Of a stretch of 64,000 nt of DNA, positions 24,620 to 32,969 are shown piece after piece (within the stretch, counting starts at the first letter, position 1; the number at the start of each line of letters is the position of its first letter). Made by a program: the position numbers and the translations under genes. The notes under the pieces were generated by a model. It was not told the DNA's origin and did not search any database. It worked only from the letters and a program-made list of their open reading frames with translations. The stretch comes from Betaproteobacteria bacterium (GTDB lineage Bacteria; Pseudomonadota; Gammaproteobacteria; Burkholderiales; Burkholderiaceae_C), in NCBI GenBank assembly GCA_016704535.1, contig JADIZZ010000004.1, forward strand, positions 186,001 through 250,000. The letters are read 5' to 3'.

Positions 24620-26266
24620 ATGTACGGCCAGATGATGCAGCAGCCGCTGCTGATTTCCTCGCTCATCGTGCACGCCGAGCGCCACCACGGCGACCGCGAA
24701 GTGGTGTCGCGCCGCGTCGAAGGCGACATTCACCGCACCACCTACAAGCAGATCGCGCAGCGTGCGCGCCAGGTGGCGCAGGCCCTCGCGAACCTGGGCG
24801 TGTGCCTCGGTGACCGTGTCGCCACACTGGCCTGGAACGGCTACCGCCACATGGAGCTGTACTACGGCGTCAGCGGCTCGGGCGCCGTGCTGCACACGGT
24901 CAACCCGCGCCTGCACCCCGACCAGATCGTCTACATCGCCGACCACGCCGAAGACCAGGCGATGTTCTTCGACCTCACCTTCTGGCCGCTGATCCAGGCC
25001 GTGGCCGGGCGCACGAAGACGGTGAAGCACTGGGTGGCGATGTGCGACCGCGCCCACCTGCCGGCCGATGCCGCCAAGCTGCCCGGCCTGCTCTGCTACG
25101 AAGACCTGCTGGCCGCGCAGGACGGACGCTACGCCTGGCCCGAGTTCGAAGAGAACACCGCCAGTTCCCTTTGCTACACCAGCGGCACCACGGGCAACCC
25201 CAAGGGCGTGCTCTACAGCCACCGCAGCACGGTGCTGCACACGCTGGCCGCCGCGCTGCCCGACTGCCTGGGCGTCGGCGCCACCGACTGCGTGCTGCCC
25301 GTGGTGCCGATGTTCCACGTCAACAGCTGGGGCATCGTCTACCTGGCGCCGATGACCGGCGCCAAGCTCGTGCTGCCGGGGCCGGGGCTGGACGGCAAGT
25401 CGCTCTACGAACTGTTCGAGAGCGAAGGCGTCACCGTCTCGGCCGGCGTGCCCACGGTGTGGCAGGGCCTGCTGGCCTACGTCGACGCCAACGGGCTGAA
25501 GTTCAGCACCATGCGGCGCAGCGCCATCGGCGGCAGCGCCTGCCCGCCGGCGATGATCCGCAAGTTCCTCGACGACTACGGCGTGCGTGTCATCCACGCC
25601 TGGGGCATGACCGAGATGAGCCCCATCGGCACTGCCGCCGCCTTCAAGGTGCAGCACGTGACGCAGACGGCCGAGCAGCGCCTGGCCGTGATGGCCACGC
25701 AAGGCCGTGCGGTCTACGGCGTCGACATGAAGATCGTCGGCGAGGACGGCAAGGAACTGCCCTGGGACGGGCAGGCGTCGGGCGACCTGCTGGTGCGCGG
25801 GCCCTGGATCCTCAGCCGCTATTTCAAGGACGAGGGTGGCAACCCCCTGGTGCCCGATGCCGACGGCCACGGCTGGTTCCCCACCGGCGACGTCGCCAAG
25901 ATCAGCCCCGAGGGCTACATGATCATCACCGACCGCAGCAAGGACGTGATCAAGAGCGGCGGCGAGTGGATAGGCAGCATCGATCTCGAGAACATCGCGA
26001 TGGCCCATCCTGCCGTCGCCATGGCCGCCTGCATCGCCGCCAAGCACCCGAAGTGGGACGAGCGCCCGCTGCTGGTGGTGATGAAGAAACCCGGCGCCGA
26101 AGTCACCAAGGAAGATCTGCTGGCCTTCTTCGAGGGCAAGATCGCCAAGTGGTGGACACCCGACGACGTGGTCTTCGTCGACGCCATCCCGCTGGGCGCC
26201 ACCGGCAAGATGCAGAAGAACAAGCTGCGCGACCAGTTCCGCGAGTACACGCTGCCCACGGCCTGA
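24620..26266 (+). CDS. Medium/long-chain acyl-CoA ligase (AlkK-like)
   Basis: A 548-residue AMP-forming acyl-CoA synthetase. The P-loop-like motif SLCYTSGTTGNPKGVLYSH, the A5 region HAWGMTEMSP, the A7 motif TGDVAKISPEGYMIITDRSKDVIKSGGEWIGS and the C-terminal catalytic Lys in PLGATGKMQKNKLR are all intact. The N-terminus (MYGQMMQQPLLISSLIVHAERHHGDREVVSR) is that of the AlkK/medium-chain fatty acid ligase group. It activates fatty or aromatic acids as CoA esters in the cytoplasm. A good GGAG ribosome-binding site precedes it, and the peptidase gene begins 19 bp downstream, although no functional link is apparent. Confidence 0.9.
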   Translation: MYGQMMQQPLLISSLIVHAERHHGDREVVSRRVEGDIHRTTYKQIAQRARQVAQALANLGVCLGDRVATLAWNGYRHMELYYGVSGSGAVLHTVNPRLHPDQIVYIADHAEDQAMFFDLTFWPLIQAVAGRTKTVKHWVAMCDRAHLPADAAKLPGLLCYEDLLAAQDGRYAWPEFEENTASSLCYTSGTTGNPKGVLYSHRSTVLHTLAAALPDCLGVGATDCVLPVVPMFHVNSWGIVYLAPMTGAKLVLPGPGLDGKSLYELFESEGVTVSAGVPTVWQGLLAYVDANGLKFSTMRRSAIGGSACPPAMIRKFLDDYGVRVIHAWGMTEMSPIGTAAAFKVQHVTQTAEQRLAVMATQGRAVYGVDMKIVGEDGKELPWDGQASGDLLVRGPWILSRYFKDEGGNPLVPDADGHGWFPTGDVAKISPEGYMIITDRSKDVIKSGGEWIGSIDLENIAMAHPAVAMAACIAAKHPKWDERPLLVVMKKPGAEVTKEDLLAFFEGKIAKWWTPDDVVFVDAIPLGATGKMQKNKLRDQFREYTLPTA

Positions 26267-26285
26267 ACCCTGAACGGAGCCCCGC

Positions 26286-28454
26286 ATGCGCCTGATGTCA
26301 CTGCTGCTGCCCCCTGCCCTGCTGATGGCAGCCACCACCACCTTCGCCGCGCCGCCGGTGGCCGAGGTCAAGGACGTGCCCACCACCTACCACGGCACCA
26401 CCGTGCCCGACCCCTACCGCTGGCTCGAAGACAGCCAGAGCGCGCCCGCGCAGACCTGGATGAAGGGCCAGGGTGCCGCGGCGCGCAGCGTGCTCGACCG
26501 CATCGACGGCCGCGACGCCATCGCGCAGCGCCTGGCCGAACTGGCCGACGCGCAGGGCGACGCCGTGGGCAGCCTGATGCGCCTGCCCGGCGAGCGCTAC
26601 TACTACCTGAAGCGCAAGGTCGGCGAGAAACAGTTCAAGCTGGTGATGCGCCAGGGGCTGAGCGGCGCCGAGCGTCTGCTCGTCGACCCCGAAGCGGAGA
26701 CCGCGCGCACCGGCGTGCCGCACGCCATCAACTACTTCAAGCCGTCGTGGGACGGCAAGCACCTGGCCTACGGGATGTCGGCCGGTGGTTCGGAAGACGC
26801 GTCGCTTTACGTGATGGACATCGCCAGTGGCAAGCAGGTGGGTGCGCCGGTGCCGCGGGTTTTCGACGTCGGCATCCACTGGCTGCCCGACAGCCGCTCG
26901 TACACCTACACGCAGACGGTGGAGATGAAGCCGGGTCAGCCCGTCGTCGAAACCTACATGGACACGCGCGTGCTATGGCAGCGCCTGGGCGCGAAGACGG
27001 CACAGCCGGTGTTCGGCCCCACCGTCACGCCGCAGCTCGGCCTGGTGCGGCTGGACGTCGGACAGCTCTACACCGTGCCCGGCAGCCGCTGGGTGGTGGC
27101 GCGAACGACCGACACCACGGTGCCCGAGGGCAAGCTCTTCGCCGCGCGTCTGGCCGACCTGGGCAAGCCGGACGCCCGCTGGCAGCGTCTGGCCACCGAG
27201 GCCGACAAGGTGGTGGACATCGCGCTGCAGGGCGACCATCTCTACGTCATGACGCAGGCCGGCGCACCGCGGCGCAAGGTGGTGCGCATCGACCTGAACA
27301 AGCCGGTGGCCTTGGCGCAGGCGCCGGTGGTGGCCGCCGAGCCGAAGGACGGCGCATTGCAGGGCTTCGACCTCACGCCCACGGCGCTGATCGCGCAGCT
27401 GCGCCAGGGCACCTCGGTGCTGCTGCGCCGCTACGCACGCGGCGACACCGTGGGCCGCAATCTGCCGGCACCGACCGCTGGCACCGCCTGGCTGACCAGC
27501 GCGCCGGCGCAGGACAGCGAGGCCCTGCTCTACGTCTTCAGCAGCTGGACGGAACCGACACGCTGGCTGCGGCTGGACAATGGCCTCAGCACCGACGTCG
27601 CCTTCGGGGCGCGCCGCGTTCCCGCCAACCTGCCGGACGTGGTGGTGACCGACGTCAACGTGGACAGCCACGACGGCGTCAAGGTGCCGATGACCATCCT
27701 GCACAAGAGGGGCCTGGCGCTGGACGGTCGCAACCCCGTGCTGCTGGACGGTTATGCGAGTTACGGCTTCTCGACCTCGGCCTACTTCAGCACCCAGACC
27801 ATGGCCTGGATCGAACGCGGTGGCGTGGCCGCCTTCATCAACCCGCGCGGCAGCGGCGTGCACGGCGACGAGTGGCACCGTGCCGGCTTCAAGACCACCA
27901 AGCCCAACACCTGGAAGGACGGCATCGCCGGCGCGAAGTACCTCATCGCCAAGGGTTACGGGTCGCCCAAGACCATGGGCATCACGGGCGGCAGTGCCGG
28001 GGGCATCTTCGTCGGCCGCGCGGTGACCGAAGCGCCCGAACTCTTCGCGGCAGCCATCTTCGAAGTTGGCCTGTTGGACGCCGTTCGTGCGGAGGAAAGC
28101 GCCAACGGCGTCACCAACATCAGCGAGTTCGGCACCGTCAAGGACCCGGCCGAGTTCAAGGCGCTGCTGGCGATGAGCACCTACCACGCGATCAAGGACG
28201 GCACAGCCTACCCCGGCGTGATGCTGGTGCACGGCATGAACGACCCGCGTGTCGACGTCTGGCAGAGCGGCAAGACCGCGGCCCGCCTGCAGGCCGCGCA
28301 GGCCGGCCTGCCAGACGCGCGCCCCACCCTGCTGCGCCTGGACGCCCAGGCCGGGCACGGCATGGGCAGCACGCACACGCAGCGCCAGGCACTGGCGGCC
28401 GACATGCAGAGTTTCCTGCTTTGGCAGATGGGCAAGCTGGGGCTGAAGGACTGA
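26286..28454 (+). CDS. Prolyl oligopeptidase family serine peptidase (S9A)
   Basis: A 722-residue S9 peptidase with a signal peptide (MRLMSLLLPPALLMAATTTFA), so probably periplasmic. The N-terminal seven-bladed propeller starts with the signature VPDPYRWLEDSQSAPAQTWM; the C-terminal alpha/beta-hydrolase domain carries GGSAGG (Ser570), the acid in HGMNDPRVD and His in QAGHGMG. Such enzymes cleave short peptides after proline or related residues. It follows the acyl-CoA ligase closely. A GC-rich inverted repeat 24 bp after the stop may end transcription. Confidence 0.92.
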   Translation: MRLMSLLLPPALLMAATTTFAAPPVAEVKDVPTTYHGTTVPDPYRWLEDSQSAPAQTWMKGQGAAARSVLDRIDGRDAIAQRLAELADAQGDAVGSLMRLPGERYYYLKRKVGEKQFKLVMRQGLSGAERLLVDPEAETARTGVPHAINYFKPSWDGKHLAYGMSAGGSEDASLYVMDIASGKQVGAPVPRVFDVGIHWLPDSRSYTYTQTVEMKPGQPVVETYMDTRVLWQRLGAKTAQPVFGPTVTPQLGLVRLDVGQLYTVPGSRWVVARTTDTTVPEGKLFAARLADLGKPDARWQRLATEADKVVDIALQGDHLYVMTQAGAPRRKVVRIDLNKPVALAQAPVVAAEPKDGALQGFDLTPTALIAQLRQGTSVLLRRYARGDTVGRNLPAPTAGTAWLTSAPAQDSEALLYVFSSWTEPTRWLRLDNGLSTDVAFGARRVPANLPDVVVTDVNVDSHDGVKVPMTILHKRGLALDGRNPVLLDGYASYGFSTSAYFSTQTMAWIERGGVAAFINPRGSGVHGDEWHRAGFKTTKPNTWKDGIAGAKYLIAKGYGSPKTMGITGGSAGGIFVGRAVTEAPELFAAAIFEVGLLDAVRAEESANGVTNISEFGTVKDPAEFKALLAMSTYHAIKDGTAYPGVMLVHGMNDPRVDVWQSGKTAARLQAAQAGLPDARPTLLRLDAQAGHGMGSTHTQRQALAADMQSFLLWQMGKLGLKD

Positions 28455-28477
28455 GCCGCTGACGCTGCGCAGGGTTC

Positions 28478-28500
28478 GACGGTCGAGGCGCTCGACCGTC
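28478..28500. terminator. Stem-loop after the S9 peptidase gene
   Basis: A perfect 10-bp inverted repeat with 3-nt loop, GACGGTCGAG-GCG-CTCGACCGTC, starting 24 bp after the stop codon. No T-run follows, so it could be a weak intrinsic terminator, an mRNA-stabilising hairpin or a boundary mark next to the relic region. Confidence 0.4.
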
Positions 28501-28631
28501 TGGACAGCCTCAATTGTCGACGCCCACGGCCGGCAGCTTCAGGGCGAACCAGAACCGCCAGCGGCCGCATGAACTGCGGCGGTGACATCACTGTCTCGGG
28601 TGTACCAATGACAAGCTATAGCGCCAGCCCA

Positions 28632-28805
28632 GTCGGCGCCTTGAGCGACCCCTTCGACGATGTCCACATGGGGGTGACGGCAGAGAACGTCGCCAGGAAG
28701 TACGGCATCTCGCGCGCCGACCAAGACGTGCTGGCCGTAGAAAGCCACCGCCGCGCGCAGCTCGCCATCGACCACGGCCACTTCCGCGCGCAAACCGTGC
28801 CCGTG
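28632..28805 (+). pseudogene. Thiolase (acetyl-CoA acetyltransferase) fragment
   Basis: About 58 codons of an internal thiolase segment are open on the plus strand: GALSDPFDDVHMGVTAENVA, then RKYGISRADQDVLAVESHRRAQLAI and FRAQTVPV. This is the well-conserved middle of acetyl-CoA acetyltransferases, without the active-site Cys or the C-terminal His/Cys regions. Both ends are lost. The homology stops at the codon where antisense ligA homology begins (28805/28806), so this is a decayed piece joined to another relic. It should not encode a functional protein. Confidence 0.75.
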
Positions 28806-29165
28806 CTCGGCGTTGTATTCGACGGGTGGCGCCTCGGGCGGCAGCGCCATTTCGCGGCGCACGCGTTCGTCGAAGGCCTGCGCGCCGGCCGCCGTGGTGT
28901 CGGTCTCGGTGCGGATGCTCAGCATCGGCACCGCGTGGCGCACCGGCTCGAAGCCGTCGAGCACATGGCCGCCGACCCGCTGCGTGGGCGAGTCGGCCGT
29001 CAGAAGTTCGGGATGCGCGGCTTCCAGCGCCTGCAGCTCGGTGAACAGGCGGTCGTACTCGGCGTCGGGGATCTCTGGCGCGTCGAGCACGCAATTGCGG
29101 TGGGCGTAGTGGTGCAGCAGCGCGCGCAACTCGGCGGCACGAGCGGCGGTGTCCTAGTCTGCCAT
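28806..29165 (-). pseudogene. ligA: NAD-dependent DNA ligase (ligA) N-terminal fragment
   Basis: About 120 codons of the LigA N-terminal NAD-binding domain on the minus strand: RAAELRALLHHYAHRN, VLDAPEIPDAEYDRLFTELQ, HPELLTADSPTQRVGG, VRHAVPMLSIRTETDT and PPVEYNAE. An ATG at 29165 is followed by GCA GAC TAG, a nonsense codon in the fourth position. Sequence ends just before the catalytic Lys of the KxDG motif, where the plus-strand thiolase fragment starts. It lacks all catalytic domains and is a relic; the real ligA must be elsewhere. Confidence 0.8.
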
Positions 29166-29257
29166 GCGGCGGATTGTCCCGCAGCCCCGGCCCGCAGCCC
29201 CAGCCCGCAGCCTGCCGTGCGGCCGGCACGCCCCTTGGCACGTTCCCTGCTGAGCAT

Positions 29258-29269
29258 CTTGTATACCAG
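29258..29269. promoter_or_regulatory. Candidate GntR operator upstream of the allophanate hydrolase gene
   Basis: CTTGTATACCAG lies 18 bp upstream of the atzF GTG and shares GTATACCAG with the perfect palindrome CTGGTATACCAG before the BMP operon (41073-41084). Its half-sites fit the TNGTATACNA layout of FCD-type GntR operators, and a GntR/FCD gene lies at the end of this operon (40226). Confidence 0.55.
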
Positions 29270-29287
29270 TCAGTACACGCGCCCACC

Positions 29288-31105
29288 GTGCCCAGCCCGC
29301 CCCGCGACTCCTCTCTTCCACCGCCGACCACCGTCGCGGGTTGGCAGGGCATCGCCGACGACCCCGCCGCGCTGCGCACAAGCCTGGGCACCCTGCGCAC
29401 CAGCCTGATGCAGGACCGCACGCCGGGCGTGTGGATCCATCGCTGTCCCGACGCGGACTGGGCCGCGCAGTGCGCCACGCTGGAAAGGCGCCTGGCGGAG
29501 GTGGCCGACGCCGGCGAGCGGCGCCGCCGCTGGCCGCTGCTGGGCGTGCCCTTCGCGGTGAAGGACAACATCGACATTGCCGGTGCACCGACCACCGCGG
29601 CCTGCCCAGCCTTCGAGCACACGGCCACGCAGCACGCCACGGCGGTCCGGCGTCTGATCGACGCCGGCGCGATGTGGCTCGGCAAGACCAACCTCGACCA
29701 GTTCGCCACCGGGCTGGTGGGCACGCGCTCGCCTTACGGGCGACCGTCCTGCGTGGCCGACGCCACGCGCATCAGCGGTGGCAGCAGTTCGGGCTCGGCC
29801 GTGGCCGTGGCGCGCGGCTTCGTCGCCTTCGCTTTAGGCACCGACACCGCCGGCTCGGGCCGCGTGCCGGCCGGCTTCAACGGCCTGGTCGGGCTCAAGC
29901 CCACGCCCGGGCGCGTCAGCACCGGCGGCGTGCTGCCGGCCTGCCGCACGCTGGACTGCGTGAGTGTCCTGGCGCACACCGTGGACGACGCCGCACTGGT
30001 GCTGGCCGTGATCGAAGGCGACGACCCTGCCGACGACTACAGCGCCTTTGCCCCCGGCCCCGCGCGCCTGCCCGAGCGGCTGCGCCTGGGTGTGCCCAGG
30101 CAGGCGCTGCTCGACGCGGCCATCGGCTACGACTCGGCATGGCGGCAGGCACTCGCGCACGCGCGGTCGCTGGGCCACGAACCCGTCGAGATCGACTTCA
30201 CGCCGCTGCACGCCGTGGCCGCGCTGCTCTACGAAGGCCCGTGGGTCGCCGAACGCCACGCCGCCTGCCGCGCGATCTTCGACCACCAGCCCGAGGCGCT
30301 GGACCCGACCGTGCGCAGCGTCATCGGCCGCGCCCTGGCGTTCGGCGCCACCGACGCCTTCGACGGCGCCTACCGGCTGCAGGCCTTGCGCCGCGCCCTG
30401 GCGCCGCTGTGGGACAGCGTCGACGCACTGCTCGTGCCCACCGCGCCCACGCACCCCACCTTCGACGACGTCGACGCCGACCCGGTGGGCGTCAACTCCC
30501 GCCTGGGCACCTACACCAACTTCGTCAACCTGCTGGGCTGGTGCGCTCTGGCCGCGCCCGCCGGTCGCACGCCCGCCGGCCTGCCCTTCGGCGTGACCTT
30601 CATCGGCCGTGGCGGCCACGACGTGGCGCTGCTGCACGCCGCCCGCGCGTGGCTGGGCGAGACCGCCCGGCCCACGGGCCGCACACCGGCCGTGCAGGCG
30701 ACGCTGCCGCTGGCCGTGGTGGGCGCGCACCTGTCGGGCCTGCCGCTGAACGGCCAGCTCACCGAACGCGGGGCAACGCTGCGTGAGGCCACCACCACCG
30801 CGCCGCACTACCGGCTGTACGCCCTGCCCGGCACCACGCCCCCCAAGCCCGGGCTGCAGCGCGTGGCCGACGGCGGCGCGGCCATCACCGTGGAAGTGTG
30901 GGACCTGCCGCTGACCGCGGTGGGCGGCTTCCTGGCGCTGATCCCGCCGCCACTGGGCCTGGGCAGCCTGCAGCTGGCCGACGGCCGCCACGTGCACGGC
31001 TTCCTGTGCGAGGCCCATGCGCTGGCCGGCGCCACCGACATCACGGCCTTCGGCGGGTGGCGCGCCTACCTTGCTTCGCTATCGACCGCGACACCCGAGC
31101 CCTGA
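29288..31105 (+). CDS. atzF: Allophanate hydrolase (AtzF-like)
   Basis: A protein of about 605 residues. The N-terminal amidase-signature domain carries the catalytic Lys in GVPFAVKDNIDIAG, the SGGSSSGSA loop and the nucleophile Ser in GTDTAGSGR; the C-terminal domain of about 170 residues (PLAVVGAHLSGLPLNGQL to ITAFGGWRAYL) is specific to allophanate hydrolases. The enzyme splits allophanate into two ammonia and two CO2. The GTG at 29288 is chosen because it precedes the family-like GWQGIADDPAALRTSL and lies after the operator; no clear ribosome-binding site is seen. No biotin-dependent urea carboxylase lies beside it, so allophanate probably comes from biuret-type compounds. Confidence 0.87.
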   Translation: MPSPPRDSSLPPPTTVAGWQGIADDPAALRTSLGTLRTSLMQDRTPGVWIHRCPDADWAAQCATLERRLAEVADAGERRRRWPLLGVPFAVKDNIDIAGAPTTAACPAFEHTATQHATAVRRLIDAGAMWLGKTNLDQFATGLVGTRSPYGRPSCVADATRISGGSSSGSAVAVARGFVAFALGTDTAGSGRVPAGFNGLVGLKPTPGRVSTGGVLPACRTLDCVSVLAHTVDDAALVLAVIEGDDPADDYSAFAPGPARLPERLRLGVPRQALLDAAIGYDSAWRQALAHARSLGHEPVEIDFTPLHAVAALLYEGPWVAERHAACRAIFDHQPEALDPTVRSVIGRALAFGATDAFDGAYRLQALRRALAPLWDSVDALLVPTAPTHPTFDDVDADPVGVNSRLGTYTNFVNLLGWCALAAPAGRTPAGLPFGVTFIGRGGHDVALLHAARAWLGETARPTGRTPAVQATLPLAVVGAHLSGLPLNGQLTERGATLREATTTAPHYRLYALPGTTPPKPGLQRVADGGAAITVEVWDLPLTAVGGFLALIPPPLGLGSLQLADGRHVHGFLCEAHALAGATDITAFGGWRAYLASLSTATPEP

Positions 31106-31146
31106 CCGCTTCCTTCGACCTCGCACCGTCCCTTCAGGAGACCTTC

Positions 31147-32751
31147 ATGGAACGTCGTGACTTCATCGCCGCCGGCGCCGGCGCCGCATCTCTGGCCGCA
31201 CTGCCGCACGCAGCGCAAGCCCAGGTACGCCCCAAGGACGTGCTGGTGGTGGCCAACGAGTTCGGCCCCAACTCGCTGGACATCCAGACCATCGGCGCCA
31301 ACCGGCCCAGCTACGGCGTGAGCTGGCTGTGTTACGACCGCCTGATGACCTACGGCAAGAAGAAGCTGCCCGACGGCCGCGTCATGTACGACCGCAACAA
31401 GCTCGAGCCCGAACTCGCCGAGAGCTGGCAGATCGCCCCTGATGGCGGGTCGGTCACCTTCAAGCTGCGCAAGAACGCGAAGTTCCACGACGGCACGGCG
31501 GTGACCGCCAAGGACGTGAAGTGGAGCTTCGACCGCGCCGTCAGCGTGGGCGGCTTCGCCACCTTCCAGATGGGCGCGGGCTCGCTGGAGAAACCCGAAC
31601 AGTTCGAGGTGGTCGACGACCACACCTTCCGCGTGAAGTTCCTGCGCAAGGACAAGCTGACGATGAACAACATCGCCGTGCCGGTGCCCTGCGTCTTCAA
31701 CAGCGAACTTGTGAAGAAGAACGCCACCGCGCAAGACCCCTGGGGCCTGGCCTGGACGCGCAACAACGTCGCCGGCGGCGGAGCCTACAAGGTCGAGGCT
31801 TGGCGCTCGGGACAGGAAATCATCTACTTGCGCAACGACGACTGGAAGTCGGGGCTCCTGCCCAAACTGCGCCGCATCGTGCAGCGCGAGGTGCCCAACG
31901 CCGGCAACCGGCGCGCGCTGCTCGTCAAGGGCGACATCGACATGACCTTCGACATGCCCCCCAAGGACTTCGCCGAGATGTCCAAGGAAGGCGGCAACGT
32001 GAAGGTGGCGACGATGCCAATCGAGAACGCCTTGCTCTACCTGGGCATGAACGTCACCAAGCCGCCCTTCGACAACCCCCTGGTGCGGCAGGCCGTGGCC
32101 TACGCGATTCCCTACGACCGCATCCACGAGAACGCCCTCTACGGCCGCGGCGCCAAGATGTATGGCGGCAGCGGCCCGGTCAAGTCCACGGCCTGGCCGC
32201 AGCCCACGCCCTACGACACCGACATCCCGCGTGCCCGCGCACTGATGGCACGGGCCGGCGTGAGCGGCGGCATCGACACCACGCTGAGTATCGACCTGGG
32301 CGGCGCCACCATTGGCGAACCGGCGGCCATCCTGATCCAGGAGTCGCTGGCGCAGATCGGCATCCGCGTGCAGATCAACAAGATCCCCGGCGCCACCTGG
32401 CGCGCGGCGCTGCTGAAGAAGGACATACCGATGATCGTCAACCGCTTCGGCGGCTGGCTGGACTTCCCCGAGTACTTCTTCTATTGGTGCTACCACGGCC
32501 AGAACGCCGTCTTCAACACCATGAGCTACCAGAACGCCAAGCTCGACGGCATCATCAACGCGGCCCGTTTCGCCGACAGCAAGCCGGTCTACGACGCGGC
32601 GGTGCGCGAGATGATCCAGATCGCCTACGACGAGGTGCCGCGGGTGCCGCTGTTCCAGCCCAGCCAGGACGTGGCCATGGGCAAGGACGTGATGGGCTAC
32701 ACCTACTGGTTTCATCTGCAGCCCGACTACCGCCAGATCTCCAAGGCATGA
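31147..32751 (+). CDS. ABC transporter substrate-binding protein, family 5 (peptide/ureide type)
   Basis: A 534-residue periplasmic protein of the SBP_bac_5 (DppA/OppA) family. It begins MERRDFIAAGAGAASLAAL, a Tat-like signal ending AQAQ, with CAGGAG 7 bp before the ATG. Family segments are LEPELAESWQIAPDGGSVTFKLRKNAKFHDGTAVTAKDVKWSFDRA, NPLVRQAVAYAIPYDRIHENALYG and YWFHLQPDYRQ. It supplies the permeases at 34708 and 35726 and the ATPases at 38227 and 39233. The position between allophanate hydrolase and the AtzGEH genes suggests that the cargo is an amide/ureide nitrogen source rather than peptides. Confidence 0.87.
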   Translation: MERRDFIAAGAGAASLAALPHAAQAQVRPKDVLVVANEFGPNSLDIQTIGANRPSYGVSWLCYDRLMTYGKKKLPDGRVMYDRNKLEPELAESWQIAPDGGSVTFKLRKNAKFHDGTAVTAKDVKWSFDRAVSVGGFATFQMGAGSLEKPEQFEVVDDHTFRVKFLRKDKLTMNNIAVPVPCVFNSELVKKNATAQDPWGLAWTRNNVAGGGAYKVEAWRSGQEIIYLRNDDWKSGLLPKLRRIVQREVPNAGNRRALLVKGDIDMTFDMPPKDFAEMSKEGGNVKVATMPIENALLYLGMNVTKPPFDNPLVRQAVAYAIPYDRIHENALYGRGAKMYGGSGPVKSTAWPQPTPYDTDIPRARALMARAGVSGGIDTTLSIDLGGATIGEPAAILIQESLAQIGIRVQINKIPGATWRAALLKKDIPMIVNRFGGWLDFPEYFFYWCYHGQNAVFNTMSYQNAKLDGIINAARFADSKPVYDAAVREMIQIAYDEVPRVPLFQPSQDVAMGKDVMGYTYWFHLQPDYRQISKA

Positions 32752-32969
32752 GCATGGGCGCACCCGTGGACATGGAAGCCTATGTCGATGCGCAGAGCGC
32801 GATGCTCGGCCTGACGATCACCGCGGCGCAGCGGCCTGGGGTGGTGCGCTACATGCACTTGGTGGCAGGCATGGCACCGCGCGTGATGGACTTTGCGCTG
32901 ACGCCGGCCGACGAGTCGGGCAACAGCTTCGTGCCGGTGGTGGCCCCCGCACCGGGTGAGGCGACATGA
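32748..32969 (+). CDS. atzG: AtzG-like small subunit (DUF4089)
   Basis: A 73-residue protein of the DUF4089 family, with MEAYVDAQSAMLGLTI, RPGVVRYMHLVAGMAPRVMDFAL typical of AtzG and of HpxX. In the cyanuric acid route AtzG is an obligate partner of amidase AtzE, forming a complex resembling GatC with GatA. The ATG overlaps the upstream stop (ATGA) and its own end overlaps the amidase start by 4 bp, so stoichiometric coupled translation is likely. It is easily missed because of its size. Confidence 0.8.
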   Translation: MSMGAPVDMEAYVDAQSAMLGLTITAAQRPGVVRYMHLVAGMAPRVMDFALTPADESGNSFVPVVAPAPGEAT

